Numbered from the stretch's first letter, positions 53,395 through 62,759 are shown. The stretch: DNA of 64,000 nucleotides from Planctomycetota bacterium (GCA_015654675.1 JAATGM010000050.1:1-64000), one strand, 5' to 3'. Numbers and translations: made by a program. The notes: a model not told the origin generated them from the letters alone.

Positions 53395-54254
53395 TGCGGG
53401 GCGGTTTTTTCGAAGAGGCAGATGGCGGACCAGATTCGATTGCCGGGCGGGCCTTTCTTTTCGGGGAGCATGGCTAGCAGTCGGAGGAAGAAGGGGAGGC
53501 GGCCGAGCTTGGCGGCGGTTTTGAAGAAGGAGCGGACGTCGATGGCTGTCCAGCCATAGGGCTCGAAGAAGGCGGGGCCTTCGGGCGGGGCGAACTTGAG
53601 GACGGCGCCGGCTTCGTCGAGCGGCTTGGCGATGCGCTTGCGGAGCATGAGTAACAGGCGCGGGGATGTGACCTCAAAAACCCAGCGGTGAAAGTTTGAT
53701 CGGGCGGCGAGGTCGGTGGCGAGTGAGCCGGCTTGCTCGTTGGTGAGGTAGATGATGAGGCCTTCGCTGACGATGAGGGTGCGAAGGTTGCGGGCGTTGA
53801 GCTTGTCGAAGAGCGCGCGGCGGGCGGGGAGGTCGGTCAGGTCGCAGGCGATGCGTTCGAGCTTGCAGCGCGGCTTTTCGCCGGCGAGGGCGGCTTCTTT
53901 TTCGGCGAGCAGGTCGGGGAGGTCGACTTCGACCCAGTTGAGCGAGGGGGGCAGGTTCATGCGGTAGGGGCGGGTGTCGAGGCCGGCGGCGAGGTTGATG
54001 ATCTGCTGTGCGCCGTCGCGGACTTGCTCGTCGATGAAGCGGTCAAAGAGGATGGTGCGGGTGACCCAGGGCCAGGAGATGTCTTTTTTCAGAGTGAGGG
54101 CGTCGGCGATTTGCTGACCCTGTTCGCCGGCGAGGCGTTTGGCGAGCGGGTCTTTGAAGAGGGCGTCGGGGCGATCGGTTTCGCGGGCGCGGTAGGCGGC
54201 GACCCAGCGGGCTGTGTCGGAGATGTTTCGGACTGGGGGGAATTCTTTGCTCAT
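53391..54254 (-). CDS. Leucine-carboxyl-methyltransferase-family enzyme
   Basis: 287 residues. The N-terminus NISDTARWVAAYRARETDRP and the ladder DPLAKRLAG, IINLAAGLDTRPYRMNLP, WVEVDLPDLLAEKEAAL and IVSEGLIIYLTNEQAGSLA are diagnostic of the LCMT/PPM-like group (TIGR00027-type). These enzymes methylate carboxyl or hydroxyl groups of small molecules or proteins. Its ATG overlaps the stop of the gene upstream (ATGA), so the pair 54251-55093 and this gene are coupled. Confidence 0.85.
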   Translation of the reverse strand: MSKEFPPVRNISDTARWVAAYRARETDRPDALFKDPLAKRLAGEQGQQIADALTLKKDISWPWVTRTILFDRFIDEQVRDGAQQIINLAAGLDTRPYRMNLPPSLNWVEVDLPDLLAEKEAALAGEKPRCKLERIACDLTDLPARRALFDKLNARNLRTLIVSEGLIIYLTNEQAGSLATDLAARSNFHRWVFEVTSPRLLLMLRKRIAKPLDEAGAVLKFAPPEGPAFFEPYGWTAIDVRSFFKTAAKLGRLPFFLRLLAMLPEKKGPPGNRIWSAICLFEKTAPH

Positions 54255-55093
54255 GGGTGCCTTTGTGCCACGGCTAGTAGGTGCGCGCTCGCGCCAAGCA
54301 GTGACGGTTCACGACCGAGGCGGTCGGCGGCTGCGAGGAGTCGCTCAGCTCGCTGCGGGTCGGACCAGTGGTGGTCGTGGTTGCGGAGGAGCCAGGCGGG
54401 GCCTTCTACGCCCTGGACTTCCTGCACGGTCAGGCCCGCGTCGGTGATTTCCTGCGCGAGCTCTTCGGGTTGGTGGAAGTAGGCGGTGGTGAAGAAGGCG
54501 GGGTTGTTGCTGGGGTTGAGGTGGCAGCCGTCCTTCAGGTCGCGCTCGACGATTTTCTGGAACTCGGGGATGTCGAGGTGGCCGCTGAAGAGGCCGTCGA
54601 GGACGGAGGCGAAGCGCGAGATGGCGGCGGCAAAGAGGAGGCCGCCGGGGCGGAGGACGCGGCGGGCTTCGCGAAGGGCGGCGATGCGGTCGGTGCGCTG
54701 CTGGAGGTGGTAGAGGGGGCCCATGAGGAGGAGGACGTCGGCGGAGTTAACGGCGTGCGTGAGGGCGCGGGCGTCGCCGAGGGCGATGGAGGCGAGCTTG
54801 TGCGCGGCGGTGCGGTTGCGTTCGCTCGCTTGTTCGATGTGGCGCGGCATGGCGTCGATGAGGTGGACGGTGTGGCCGAGGCCGGCGAGCCAGAAGGAGT
54901 AGATGCCGGCTGCGCCGCCGATGTCGAGGATGACGCTGGGCGGCGGCGGGAGATGGGGCTGGATGATGCGTTGGGAGCGGACGAATTCGAGGCGCGAGTC
55001 GATGCGATCGAGGCGCGTGGCTTCTTCGACGAGGTCGTAGTGTTTGAAGATGGCTGGGTCGATCGTGGGTTTCGGCTCGTTCATGGGCGGCAT
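54251..55093 (-). CDS. Class I SAM-dependent methyltransferase
   Basis: 280 residues. Motif I is PSVILDIGGAAGIYSFWLAG, followed by GHTVHLIDAMPRHIEQAS and VLLLMGPLYHLQQRTDRIAA. The order matches Methyltransf_11/25 proteins. The substrate is unknown. It is the first gene of a coupled pair on the minus strand; the second is the LCMT-type gene. Either of two nearby ATGs (55093 or 55084) could serve as the start. Confidence 0.85.
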   Translation of the reverse strand: MPPMNEPKPTIDPAIFKHYDLVEEATRLDRIDSRLEFVRSQRIIQPHLPPPPSVILDIGGAAGIYSFWLAGLGHTVHLIDAMPRHIEQASERNRTAAHKLASIALGDARALTHAVNSADVLLLMGPLYHLQQRTDRIAALREARRVLRPGGLLFAAAISRFASVLDGLFSGHLDIPEFQKIVERDLKDGCHLNPSNNPAFFTTAYFHQPEELAQEITDAGLTVQEVQGVEGPAWLLRNHDHHWSDPQRAERLLAAADRLGREPSLLGASAHLLAVAQRHP

Positions 55094-55123
55094 GATAGCT
55101 GAGGCCGGCCGCGGGCGCGGTGA

Positions 55124-56335
55124 TCAATCATCGTCGTCGCCGTCGGGGTCGCGCTTGGCGGGGGCGCCGGGGGCAACGGCTGGGACGTCGTCGGATTTGG
55201 TGGGGAGTGCTTTGCGGACGGCGATGTTGTCGAACGAGGAGGAGGCGTCGGCCTTCGTCCATAGGCCGACCATTCCGGGGGTGGTGATGGTTTTGTCGCG
55301 GCAGTCGAGGAGTTTTTGTCCGTCGAGGAAGCACTGGATGTGGTCGCCGAGCATTTTGATGCGGATGACGCGCCACTTGCCGGCTTCGGCTTTGACGTCG
55401 ACGCCGGCTAGTTGGGTGCGCTTGCCTTTGACGACGTGGTAAACGCGGAAGTTTGTTTCGAGGGGATTGAGGCGGCAGATGTAGTAGTTGTTGGGATCGC
55501 TGCAGCGCCAGATGAGACCGCCGCCCTGGTCTTCCTTGCCGGTGTTGGCACGGAGGCGGGTGCGAAACTCGACGTCGTCGTAGCGGGTGCCGTCGGCCAT
55601 GGCGAGGTTGAAGGCGTGCGAACCGCTGGCGGCGTCGAGGTTGAGGACGTTGGGGCCAGACATGGGCTTGGCGTCTTTTTCGACGGTCCAGCGGGCTTTG
55701 CCTTCGGCGGGAGTGGTATAGCCAAATGTCCAGCCGGGCGGGGGCTTGCCGGTGGGGTCGCGGTCAAAGGTCCAGGCGCGTTCGTCGCGGTTGGTTTGCT
55801 GCGGGGCGGGTTTGACTTCGGCGTTGGCGGCGACCTGGAGGGTGGAGAAGGCGTTGTCTTTCAGCAGTTCAATGGTGAAGGCCGGGGCGCCGGCGGATGC
55901 GTCGGCCTCGGCGCGGACGATACTGGCGCCGGGGTGTTTTTGCTGGGCGGCTTCGATGGCCTGGGCGAGCGAGAGTTTGGACTTTTCGAGGGCTGGTCGG
56001 AGGTTGGGATCGGGGTTTTTGAAGTCGTTCGGCATTGGCTCGGAGATGAGGATCTTGCCGTTGGAGGCGTCGATTTCGACTTCGGCTTCGTTTCCGTCTT
56101 TGAAGAAGACGACTTCATAGACCGGCTTGTTGGCGTCGAGGATCAGCTCAATCTTGTGGAAGAGGACGTTGCCGAGTTGCTTCGTCGTGATGTCGATGGC
56201 CTGGCGGGCGGACGTTTTGGATTGTTCAGCGGCGCGGCGGGTGATGTCATGCGAGAGGGCGTCAAAGCGTTCGGTGTCTTCGGCAAAGGTGGAAACGGAG
56301 AATGCCAGCACGATAACGATCGGGAGACGCTTCAT
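55124..56335 (-). CDS. Exported PepSY-domain protein with a C-terminal laminin-like domain
   Basis: 403 residues from the ATG at 56335, with the signal peptide MKRLPIVIVLAFSVSTFAED. Residues about 45-155 hold two PepSY-like units (ALSHDITRRAAEQ, ELILDANKPVYEVVFFKDGN, SLAQAIEAAQQKHPGASIVR). Residues about 200-380 form a jelly-roll domain of the LamG/3-keto-disaccharide-hydrolase kind (YDDVEFRTRLRANTGKEDQG, GGLIWRCSDPNNYYICRLNP). The tail is Asp-rich. PepSY domains often inhibit or tune proteases. The start overlaps the stop of the upstream M50-like protease gene (ATGA), so the two are coupled and probably work together. Confidence 0.8.
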   Translation of the reverse strand: MKRLPIVIVLAFSVSTFAEDTERFDALSHDITRRAAEQSKTSARQAIDITTKQLGNVLFHKIELILDANKPVYEVVFFKDGNEAEVEIDASNGKILISEPMPNDFKNPDPNLRPALEKSKLSLAQAIEAAQQKHPGASIVRAEADASAGAPAFTIELLKDNAFSTLQVAANAEVKPAPQQTNRDERAWTFDRDPTGKPPPGWTFGYTTPAEGKARWTVEKDAKPMSGPNVLNLDAASGSHAFNLAMADGTRYDDVEFRTRLRANTGKEDQGGGLIWRCSDPNNYYICRLNPLETNFRVYHVVKGKRTQLAGVDVKAEAGKWRVIRIKMLGDHIQCFLDGQKLLDCRDKTITTPGMVGLWTKADASSSFDNIAVRKALPTKSDDVPAVAPGAPAKRDPDGDDDD

Positions 56336-56949
56336 TGCGATGGCTCCTGGGTATGTGTTGCGGGTGAGATTGTAACGCGGGCGATGAGCGCGGCGGCAAG
56401 CAGTACACAGGAGATTATCGCGAAGGCCTGAAAGGCGGGGCCGGGGATTCCGAGGGCTACGGCCGCGTCGTAGGGTTCGCTGATTTTGTTTTGGCCCCAG
56501 AAGATGCTGCGACGGATGCCCCAGCTTGGGAGCATGTAGGTAAGCAGGTCGATCCACCAGAGTGACAGGACGACGAGGATCGTTTTTGCGGCGCGACTCC
56601 AGCGGCGGAGCCAGAGTAGGGCGACCGCGATCACGGAGACCAGCCAGGTGCTCATGGCGCCGGCGAGGGCTTCGATGGCCTGGTGCGTCGGGGTGCTCAC
56701 GCCGGATGATTCGCATTCGCCGTAGCTGCCGGACCAGCCCTTCCAGTGGAGTCGGGGCCAGAGTTGCAGGCCGTAGATTTCGAGTCGTTCGATTTTTCCG
56801 CCGCAGCATGTGGCGGCGAGGCCGTGGGCGAGTTCGTGGCAGAGCGTGCCGAGGGGATGACTAAGAATTAGAAGGATGAGGATGATCGGGGCACTGATCG
56901 CCGGCGACCGCCCCACTCCTGCGGGATGTTCAATGCGCGAGCGGCTCAT
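56332..56949 (-). CDS. M50-like membrane zinc protease
   Basis: 205 residues. The zinc motif HExxH is in GTLCHELAHGLAATCCGG, inside the second half of an N-terminal membrane helix. Further hydrophobic helices follow (WLVSVIAVALLWL, ILVVLSLWWIDLLTYML, FAIISCVLLAAALIA). The architecture resembles the M50B-like family of intramembrane peptidases. The second conserved site (Asp in the third helix) may be WWIDLLT. It is the middle gene of a three-gene overlapping unit: its 5' end overlaps the lipoprotein gene by 20 bases, and its stop overlaps the PepSY gene start. Confidence 0.75.
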   Translation of the reverse strand: MSRSRIEHPAGVGRSPAISAPIILILLILSHPLGTLCHELAHGLAATCCGGKIERLEIYGLQLWPRLHWKGWSGSYGECESSGVSTPTHQAIEALAGAMSTWLVSVIAVALLWLRRWSRAAKTILVVLSLWWIDLLTYMLPSWGIRRSIFWGQNKISEPYDAAVALGIPGPAFQAFAIISCVLLAAALIARVTISPATHTQEPSQ

Positions 56950-57829
56950 GCCCTTCGGGCCCCATCGAAATTGTGATCTCTCCGACTTCCGATGTGAGGT
57001 CAACGCGGGGCGACACTGCATCTCCCAGCCGACACTCGACGCGATTCTCGGTATGGGCCAGTTCGGCCGGCTGCAGGTCGCCGAGATCGATTCGGACCGG
57101 GCTGAGCGTAGACTCCGCCGAAATGACGCCGCGGCGGTCGAGCGGAAGACGTAGCGCGATCTTACCCGCACGTACGCGGACGGCGACGTCGTCAGGTTCG
57201 CGCGGCATGACCCGCACGTCGGCATCGCCGGCTTCGACGCGAATCTCAAGCCGCCCACCGGCCTCGATATCGGCGCTGCCGTCCTGCGTAACGATGGTCA
57301 GGCCGCCAAAGAGATCGCGCACGCGCACGGAGCCGGCGCCGGTTTCGAGGAATGCGCCGCGTCGAAATCGCGAGACCTCGAGCGCACCGACGACGTTTTT
57401 TGCCCGGATCACGGTGTCGGGATGTGCAGAAAACGTCCAACGGGCTTCATGCTGGCGCTGACGCCAGTTGTTGGGGTGATCGATCATGGCCACGATTTCG
57501 GGTGGGCGACTACCGTGTCGCGGCTCCAGGCGGGCAGTCATTTCGCCGACGGCCTCGTTGGCGTCGGCCTGAGATGGTCCGCGGCCGATCAACTCGACCT
57601 CGGCGCGGATGCCGCGCACGGACGGGTCGCCGCGGATGATGCAGTCTCCGAGGTAGTTCTCCAGCACCAGCACCGCCGCCGGCGGATCGGCCGTGAGGTC
57701 TACGTGGCGCGTGCTCTGGTATTTGCCGATGCAGCCGGTGAGGAATGGCAGGAGCAGATAGAGTGCGGCGGTATGATGTCGTCGTGCTCGATCCACCGCT
57801 GCATTCTCCACGATATTCGTCGCGTCCAT
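56930..57829 (-). CDS. Lipoprotein with DUF4097-like beta-solenoid domain
   Basis: 299 residues from the ATG at 57829; a GTG at 57796 with GGAG 9 bases upstream is equally likely. The signal region ALYLLLPFLTGCIGKYQS gives a lipobox (LTGC). The body is a repeating beta structure like putative autotransporter-adhesin/DUF4097 proteins (GALEVSRFRRGAFLETGAGS, VRVRDLFGGLTIVTQDGSAD, IEAGGRLEIRVEAGDADVRV). These proteins sit on the outer surface or periplasmic face. It is first in the overlapping unit with the protease and PepSY genes. Its 5' end lies on top of the start of the divergent DUF309 gene. Confidence 0.75.
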   Translation of the reverse strand: MDATNIVENAAVDRARRHHTAALYLLLPFLTGCIGKYQSTRHVDLTADPPAAVLVLENYLGDCIIRGDPSVRGIRAEVELIGRGPSQADANEAVGEMTARLEPRHGSRPPEIVAMIDHPNNWRQRQHEARWTFSAHPDTVIRAKNVVGALEVSRFRRGAFLETGAGSVRVRDLFGGLTIVTQDGSADIEAGGRLEIRVEAGDADVRVMPREPDDVAVRVRAGKIALRLPLDRRGVISAESTLSPVRIDLGDLQPAELAHTENRVECRLGDAVSPRVDLTSEVGEITISMGPEGHEPLAH

Positions 57830-58332
57830 TTCCGGCGTATCGATACGTGCCGGGGCGATTTCCGCATCCGACCGCGCATGCGGCCGGACACAGCTTTGTT
57901 GCGCCGGGGCAGCCACACCATCGGGCGGCATTCGTTCCGGCCGAGCGATGGCGCGAGAGCGAGGATTATCTGTATGGCTGCGATCTCTACAACTACGGGT
58001 ATTGGTGGGAGGCGCACGAGGCGTGGGAGGGATTATGGCAGGTGACCGACAAGCGCGGGGTGCAGGGACGGTTTTTGCAGTGCTTGATTCAGGTCGCCGC
58101 GTGCCACATGAAGTTGTTCGAGGAGAAGCGCGAGGGCGTGCGGAGTTTGCTTGCGTCGAGCGATGGGCATGCACGATTTGTAGTTGGAGAGCTTGTGGCG
58201 ACGCGGGTATTCATGGGGTTGGCATTTGCGGAATGGCGCGTTGCTGTGGCGGAGTACTACTCGCGCCGCGCGGCTGTTGCCCAATCCGGGCATGACGCCA
58301 GCACGTATCCTTATGTGCAGCTTACAGCGTAG
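57763..58332 (+). CDS. DUF309-family protein
   Basis: 189 residues. The DUF309 signature is present: YGCDLYNYGYWWEAHEAWEG followed by LWQVTDKRGVQGRFLQCLIQ. The preceding RPFPAYRYVPGRFPHPTAHA is a frequent start in planctomycete members. Function is not known. The GTG at 57763 has AGGAG 8 bases upstream. The start lies within the reverse-strand lipoprotein gene, so the two genes overlap head to head by 34-67 bases. Confidence 0.8.
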   Translation: MRRYDVVVLDPPLHSPRYSSRPFPAYRYVPGRFPHPTAHAAGHSFVAPGQPHHRAAFVPAERWRESEDYLYGCDLYNYGYWWEAHEAWEGLWQVTDKRGVQGRFLQCLIQVAACHMKLFEEKREGVRSLLASSDGHARFVVGELVATRVFMGLAFAEWRVAVAEYYSRRAAVAQSGHDASTYPYVQLTA

Positions 58333-58653
58333 AACGAATTTCCAAATGGGTCGGTCCTGTCGTTTGAGGTAGTTCTGGCTTGTGGATTGGTTGTGGATCG
58401 ATGGTGATGGTTCAAAAAACGGACCGCTCCGATCGTGTCGTGGTCAATATTAGCGCAGCCGGGGGGAAATTCGATTGCTGGAGCCGGATTTGCGGCGATA
58501 TCATTCTGAATGTTCCAGTTTTCCAAGCTGGATGAGGACTATCCTCGGTGGGGTGACTTTAGAGTTTGGATTTCGAAGCCGATTTTTCGCGACGCCGGGT
58601 GTTCCCCATTCGAGAGCCGAAGTGCGAGTCCTGATTGGATGGAGAGAAATTAC
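58333..58653. other. Intergenic stretch before a large secreted protein
   Basis: About 320 bases without a supported gene. An in-frame extension of the downstream gene runs through 58510-58653, but it has no signal peptide in front and lacks a ribosome site, so I treat it as leader. Nothing else stands out. Confidence 0.45.
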
Positions 58654-60606
58654 GTGAACGAGCGATCAACGTCCGGTCTAATTTTGGTCAAATTGTGTCG
58701 TAATTGTGGAATACTTCTGGCAGCCCTCGCGCTGCTGATCGGTGGATCGGCGGCGATGGCCAACGGACCGTCGACGTTGCGGCTGACGGTCCCGACGCGG
58801 ATGGTGAGCAACAAGACGCTGACGCTGAAGGCGGAGTTGATCGACGCGGCCGGTCAGATTGACTGGCGAGTGTTCAATGTCACTGGTGTCGTTTCGGCGA
58901 CCCGGGTATCGGATGGGAGTCCCGTACCGACTTCCATCACCGTTTTTGAGACGATGAGCGGTGGCGCCGGCGGCGGCGGGCCCTTCGCGGATGAGATTCG
59001 GCTCTATAACGGAGTCGGAAGCGTCTCAATTACGCTGGACAATGGCGCGGCCGAGGGGCCGGGAGATATTCTCGTCACTGTGACGGTTGGGGCGGCGTCG
59101 GCCTCGAAAGTGGTGACCGTGCTCGATGGCGGTGACGTCGGGATTTTTCGCAATCTGGCGGGAACGCTGACGGGGGCGGATCTGCTATGGCGGCCACAGG
59201 ATGGTGTCATTCACCTATTTGGAGATGTGACCGTCGGGGCCGGAAGCACGCTGACCATCGAACCCGGGACGATCGTGATGGTGGATGCCGGGCCGCCGAA
59301 CGCGGGTACGGCCATTCTGGTGAACAGCGGGACCGTGCACGCGGTGGGGACACGAGAGCAGCCGATCGCGTTCTTTCCGAGTAGCGGTCCGTTGGCGATG
59401 GTTCTGCCGCAGAGCACGCAGAACAATCCGCCATCGTGGCGGGGATTTTATCATTCGGGAAACGGAACCTCGACGTATCAGTGGATGATCGTTTCGGGAG
59501 CGGGAAACGCGATCGTCGTGGGACATCCGCGGCCCCCGATTTTCCGGATGATGGATTCATATTCGGTAAACATGTCTGACAGTGTCGTGGCAGATTCACC
59601 AGGTAACGTGATGGTGGCGATCGCGGGTGCAAGCGGGACCTACCACGTTCAACGAAGCTTGTTCTCACGGTGCGGCATTGGCGGCGAATTTATTGGCACG
59701 GGTTATACAGCATTGTTCGAGGATAGCTGGTTCACGCGGATTGGGCGGGCTCCGGAACCGAACGGCGTGGACGGCGATACGCTGCATTTCGATCGGCCGG
59801 GCAATACAGCAATCGTGCGGCGGTGCGTTCTGACGGATTGTGGCGATGACCTTATCGATCACAGCACCAGTGCGACGCCGGTGCTCGAGAACTGTCTTTT
59901 GTATGACGCTCGCGACAAGGTGGTCAGTCTGGACGGGACAGGACTCATCACCATGACGAACTGTCTGGCGTTTGATGCGCCCGGGCAGGTGCGCTGCGCC
60001 GGCGCTCCGGCGATTATTACCAACTGCACATTTTCGACGACGTCATCCGTGAATGGGCAGAATTGCGTCACTAGCGCGATCCGGAATTCGGTGTTCTGGA
60101 CATCCTCAATTCCGACCTGTTGCGGACTGGTCACCAACACAATCGTCGGAAACCCGAGCCACCTCGGTTGCGGCATCGGTAATCTTTCAGTCGATCCGAT
60201 GTTCGCAAACCCGGCCACTGGGGATTACACGCTGCTGCCCGGATCGCCGGCCCTGACGGCCGGCCCGCTTGGCGAGCAAATTGGATGGCTGGGCTTCCCT
60301 GTGCCGAGCGTCTGTCAATCGAACTCGGATTGCAATGACAACGATCCGTGCACGGACGACTCGTGCGACAGTGGCATTTGTTCGTACAAGCCGATGATCT
60401 GTCCGCCGGGCATCCTGGGGGACATGAACTGTGACGGGCTCGTAAACACACTGGATATCCCAGCGTTCGCGCTCGCGACCGTTGACGCGAGTGCATATGC
60501 AAGCGCCTATCCCGGATGCAACATTCGCCACGGCGACACGAATGGTGACACGCTTGTAAACGGGGCGGACGCGCAGGCGTTCGTTGCGCTGATCATCGGG
60601 CCATAG
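58654..60606 (+). CDS. Large secreted beta-helix protein with dockerin-like end
   Basis: 650 residues from the GTG at 58654 (GGAG 9 bases upstream); the signal peptide is CGILLAALALLIGGSAAMAN. After an Ig-like region comes a right-handed parallel beta-helix (VTVGAGSTLTIEPGTIVMVD, VLENCLLYDARDKVVSLDGT, AIITNCTFSTTSSVNGQNCV). Near the end lies the Cys-rich CQSNSDCNDNDPCTDDSCDS seen in planctomycete and myxobacterial surface proteins, and two dockerin-like loops (GDMNCDGLVNTLDIPAFALA and GDTNGDTLVNGADAQAFVAL). It probably binds polysaccharide or forms part of the cell surface; no catalytic motif is visible. Confidence 0.8.
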   Translation: MNERSTSGLILVKLCRNCGILLAALALLIGGSAAMANGPSTLRLTVPTRMVSNKTLTLKAELIDAAGQIDWRVFNVTGVVSATRVSDGSPVPTSITVFETMSGGAGGGGPFADEIRLYNGVGSVSITLDNGAAEGPGDILVTVTVGAASASKVVTVLDGGDVGIFRNLAGTLTGADLLWRPQDGVIHLFGDVTVGAGSTLTIEPGTIVMVDAGPPNAGTAILVNSGTVHAVGTREQPIAFFPSSGPLAMVLPQSTQNNPPSWRGFYHSGNGTSTYQWMIVSGAGNAIVVGHPRPPIFRMMDSYSVNMSDSVVADSPGNVMVAIAGASGTYHVQRSLFSRCGIGGEFIGTGYTALFEDSWFTRIGRAPEPNGVDGDTLHFDRPGNTAIVRRCVLTDCGDDLIDHSTSATPVLENCLLYDARDKVVSLDGTGLITMTNCLAFDAPGQVRCAGAPAIITNCTFSTTSSVNGQNCVTSAIRNSVFWTSSIPTCCGLVTNTIVGNPSHLGCGIGNLSVDPMFANPATGDYTLLPGSPALTAGPLGEQIGWLGFPVPSVCQSNSDCNDNDPCTDDSCDSGICSYKPMICPPGILGDMNCDGLVNTLDIPAFALATVDASAYASAYPGCNIRHGDTNGDTLVNGADAQAFVALIIGP

Positions 60607-60660
60607 TAGGCCTCTCTAAGACGAACCGGATCTAGCTAAGACGGGACCCATTCCCCGCGG

Positions 60661-60680
60661 GGGGAGCGTGCGCGCTCCTC
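60661..60680. terminator. Small GC-rich hairpin between convergent genes
   Basis: GGGGAGCG at 60661-60668 and CGCTCCTC at 60673-60680 form an 8-bp stem (one G-T pair) with the loop TGCG. It lies between two convergent genes. It could serve as a bidirectional terminator, but no T tract follows. Confidence 0.35.
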
Positions 60681-60691
60681 TGTGTCGCCGG

Positions 60692-62692
60692 TTAGACGCG
60701 GATCGGAAGGATGACGAGGGGGACTCCGCGATGATAGAAGCGGCGCTGTAGCGAGAAAATCGTGTAGTTGTGCAGTAACCGCGTCAGGGTCGTCTCGTGC
60801 GGGAAGACGAGCTGGCCGCCGAACAGGACCGACTGGGGGAAGCGGTCGAGGATCTTGGGGGCGAGGTTGCCGATCTCCTCGGCGACATCGGTTCCAATGG
60901 CTGACATGCCTTCGGCGTAGTAGCCGTGGCGATTCATGAAGCGCACATAGCGCTCCAGGTCGGTTCCAACCTTCAGTTTCAAATGTTCAATTTCCTCGGA
61001 GCCCTTGAAGACGCCGGCGTCGACCAGTCCTACCTCGACGAAGACGAAATTACGGAACGTGCTGCCGAAGAGGCGGAAGATGTTCAGCACGGTGTGAAGG
61101 CCGAGGCCGTTGAAGCCGTTGACGAGGAGGATGGCGGTCTTGGCGTGTGAGTCGCAGGGCGGGACGTTGCCATTGGTCGCGCCGCCGACAATGGGCTTTC
61201 CGCCGGGCATTTCCGCGGCGCGGACGAGCTCGTCGAGGCGGGTCAGCAACTGACGGGTGTGCTCGTAGTGGCGGTGGATAACGAAGGCCAGTGCGACGAG
61301 TCCGCCGGTCACGATGAGGGTGATGTAACCGCCATCGTGGAACTTGAGGACGACGACCGCGACCAGGATGAAGCTGGTCATGATGAGGGCCGTGCCGTTG
61401 ATGGCGAGGCGGCGGAACCAGTCGCGGATGCGGGAACGTTCTCTTAGCCAGTATCGCACCATGCCGAGCTGCGACAGGACGAATGTGATGAAGACGTTGA
61501 TTGAGTAAAGGACGACCAACTTTTTCACGGCGCCGCCGGTGACGAACATCATGGCGGTGGCGGCGAGCCCCATGAGCAGGATGCCATTTCCGGTGACGAA
61601 TCGATCGCTGAGCATTCCGAAGCGGGTCGGGAACCAGCGGTCGAGGGCCATGCTGGCCAGGACGCGCGGTCCGTCAAGGAAGCCGGTTTGCGCGGCCATG
61701 AGCAGCAGGGCAGCTTCGGAGATGAGGGTGATCCAGACCGTGATTTCGGCGGTACGGGGTGACCAGCCGACGGTGACGGTTTCGAATAGGACCGCGTTGA
61801 GGGTCTTGCCGGGGACGTGCTGAACGTTGAACAGCAGGTATCCGATCATCAGACCGAGGACCGTGAAGGCGAGCGAGAAACCCATGTATCGCATGGTGCG
61901 CTTGGCGGTTTCGACACGCGGTTCACGGAGGACCGGGATGCCGTTGCTGACAGCTTCGATTCCCGTAAACGTTCCCGCACCCATGCTGTAGGCCTTCAGG
62001 ATCAGGACGACGATCCCAAAGATCCCCATCTGGCCCTGTAGTTGTCGCAGGTCGGTTTGGGTGTGGGTGACGAGCTGCGGCACCGACGGCGCATGTTGGA
62101 CGATCGCATAGATGATGAAGAAAACGTGCGAGATCAGGAAGGCGAGGAAAACAGGGACGAGCGGGATGATGGACTCTTTCACGCCGCGGAGATTGAGCAA
62201 GGTCAGCAATACAATTGCGGCGAGCGCGATCTCGAATTTGTGGGCCGTCCATGCGGGCGGAAAAAAGCTGAAGAGGGCATCGGCGCCGCTGGCCACGGAA
62301 ATTGTGATGGTAAGGACATAATCAACCAGGAGGGCGCAGCCCGAGATCATGCCAAGACTGGGCGACAGCAACTTGCTCGCGACCAGGTAGCCGCCGCCTC
62401 CGTGAGGGAAGAGCTCGATGATCTGGGTGTAACTGGCGGAGAGGATAATGATCGTAATCGTCGACGCGAGCGCGACGAATATGCCGAGCGAATGGTGGCC
62501 ATCGAGGGCCAGGTAGGCCTCCTCCGGCCCGTAGCACGAAGATGACAGCCCGTCGGCACCGAGTCCGATCCAGGCGAAGAAGGCGATCAGCGATAGCTTG
62601 TGAAAGATGTGCTTGTCGTGGGGGCTGCGGGGTGCCCCGAACAAGATCTTGCGGATCGTCTTTTTGGTTGTCAGAACGGACTGTTCGGTCAA
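60692..62692 (-). CDS. APC-superfamily permease, KimA/amino-acid transporter-like
   Basis: 666 residues with 12 hydrophobic helices in the first 500. The N-terminal motif GLGADGLSSSCYGPEEAYLA and the later GGGGYLVASKLLSPSLGMIS fit the APC family. The segment DGLSSSCYGPEE is close to DALSSVAYGTEE of the potassium transporter KimA; the match is by memory. The last 140 residues form a cytoplasmic domain, and a linker sits before it (IVGGATNGNVPPCDSHAKTA). Substrate could be K+ or an amino acid. No c-di-AMP riboswitch is seen; only 67 bases separate it from the next gene. Confidence 0.75.
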   Translation of the reverse strand: MTEQSVLTTKKTIRKILFGAPRSPHDKHIFHKLSLIAFFAWIGLGADGLSSSCYGPEEAYLALDGHHSLGIFVALASTITIIILSASYTQIIELFPHGGGGYLVASKLLSPSLGMISGCALLVDYVLTITISVASGADALFSFFPPAWTAHKFEIALAAIVLLTLLNLRGVKESIIPLVPVFLAFLISHVFFIIYAIVQHAPSVPQLVTHTQTDLRQLQGQMGIFGIVVLILKAYSMGAGTFTGIEAVSNGIPVLREPRVETAKRTMRYMGFSLAFTVLGLMIGYLLFNVQHVPGKTLNAVLFETVTVGWSPRTAEITVWITLISEAALLLMAAQTGFLDGPRVLASMALDRWFPTRFGMLSDRFVTGNGILLMGLAATAMMFVTGGAVKKLVVLYSINVFITFVLSQLGMVRYWLRERSRIRDWFRRLAINGTALIMTSFILVAVVVLKFHDGGYITLIVTGGLVALAFVIHRHYEHTRQLLTRLDELVRAAEMPGGKPIVGGATNGNVPPCDSHAKTAILLVNGFNGLGLHTVLNIFRLFGSTFRNFVFVEVGLVDAGVFKGSEEIEHLKLKVGTDLERYVRFMNRHGYYAEGMSAIGTDVAEEIGNLAPKILDRFPQSVLFGGQLVFPHETTLTRLLHNYTIFSLQRRFYHRGVPLVILPIRV

Positions 62693-62759
62693 CGCCTACG
62701 ATCCTCTCCGGCCGCAGACAGGACTGCGCCGAGAGGGAATGAATACCACGGAGAGGCGG

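Noticed and set aside
55412-56431. 339-codon open frame on the plus strand
   Set aside because: Antisense to the PepSY protein gene; low-complexity Gly/Val/Glu sequence.
56950-57258. N-terminal extension of the M50-like protease
   Set aside because: It lies entirely within the lipoprotein gene in another frame, and the motif-bearing protein starts at 56949.
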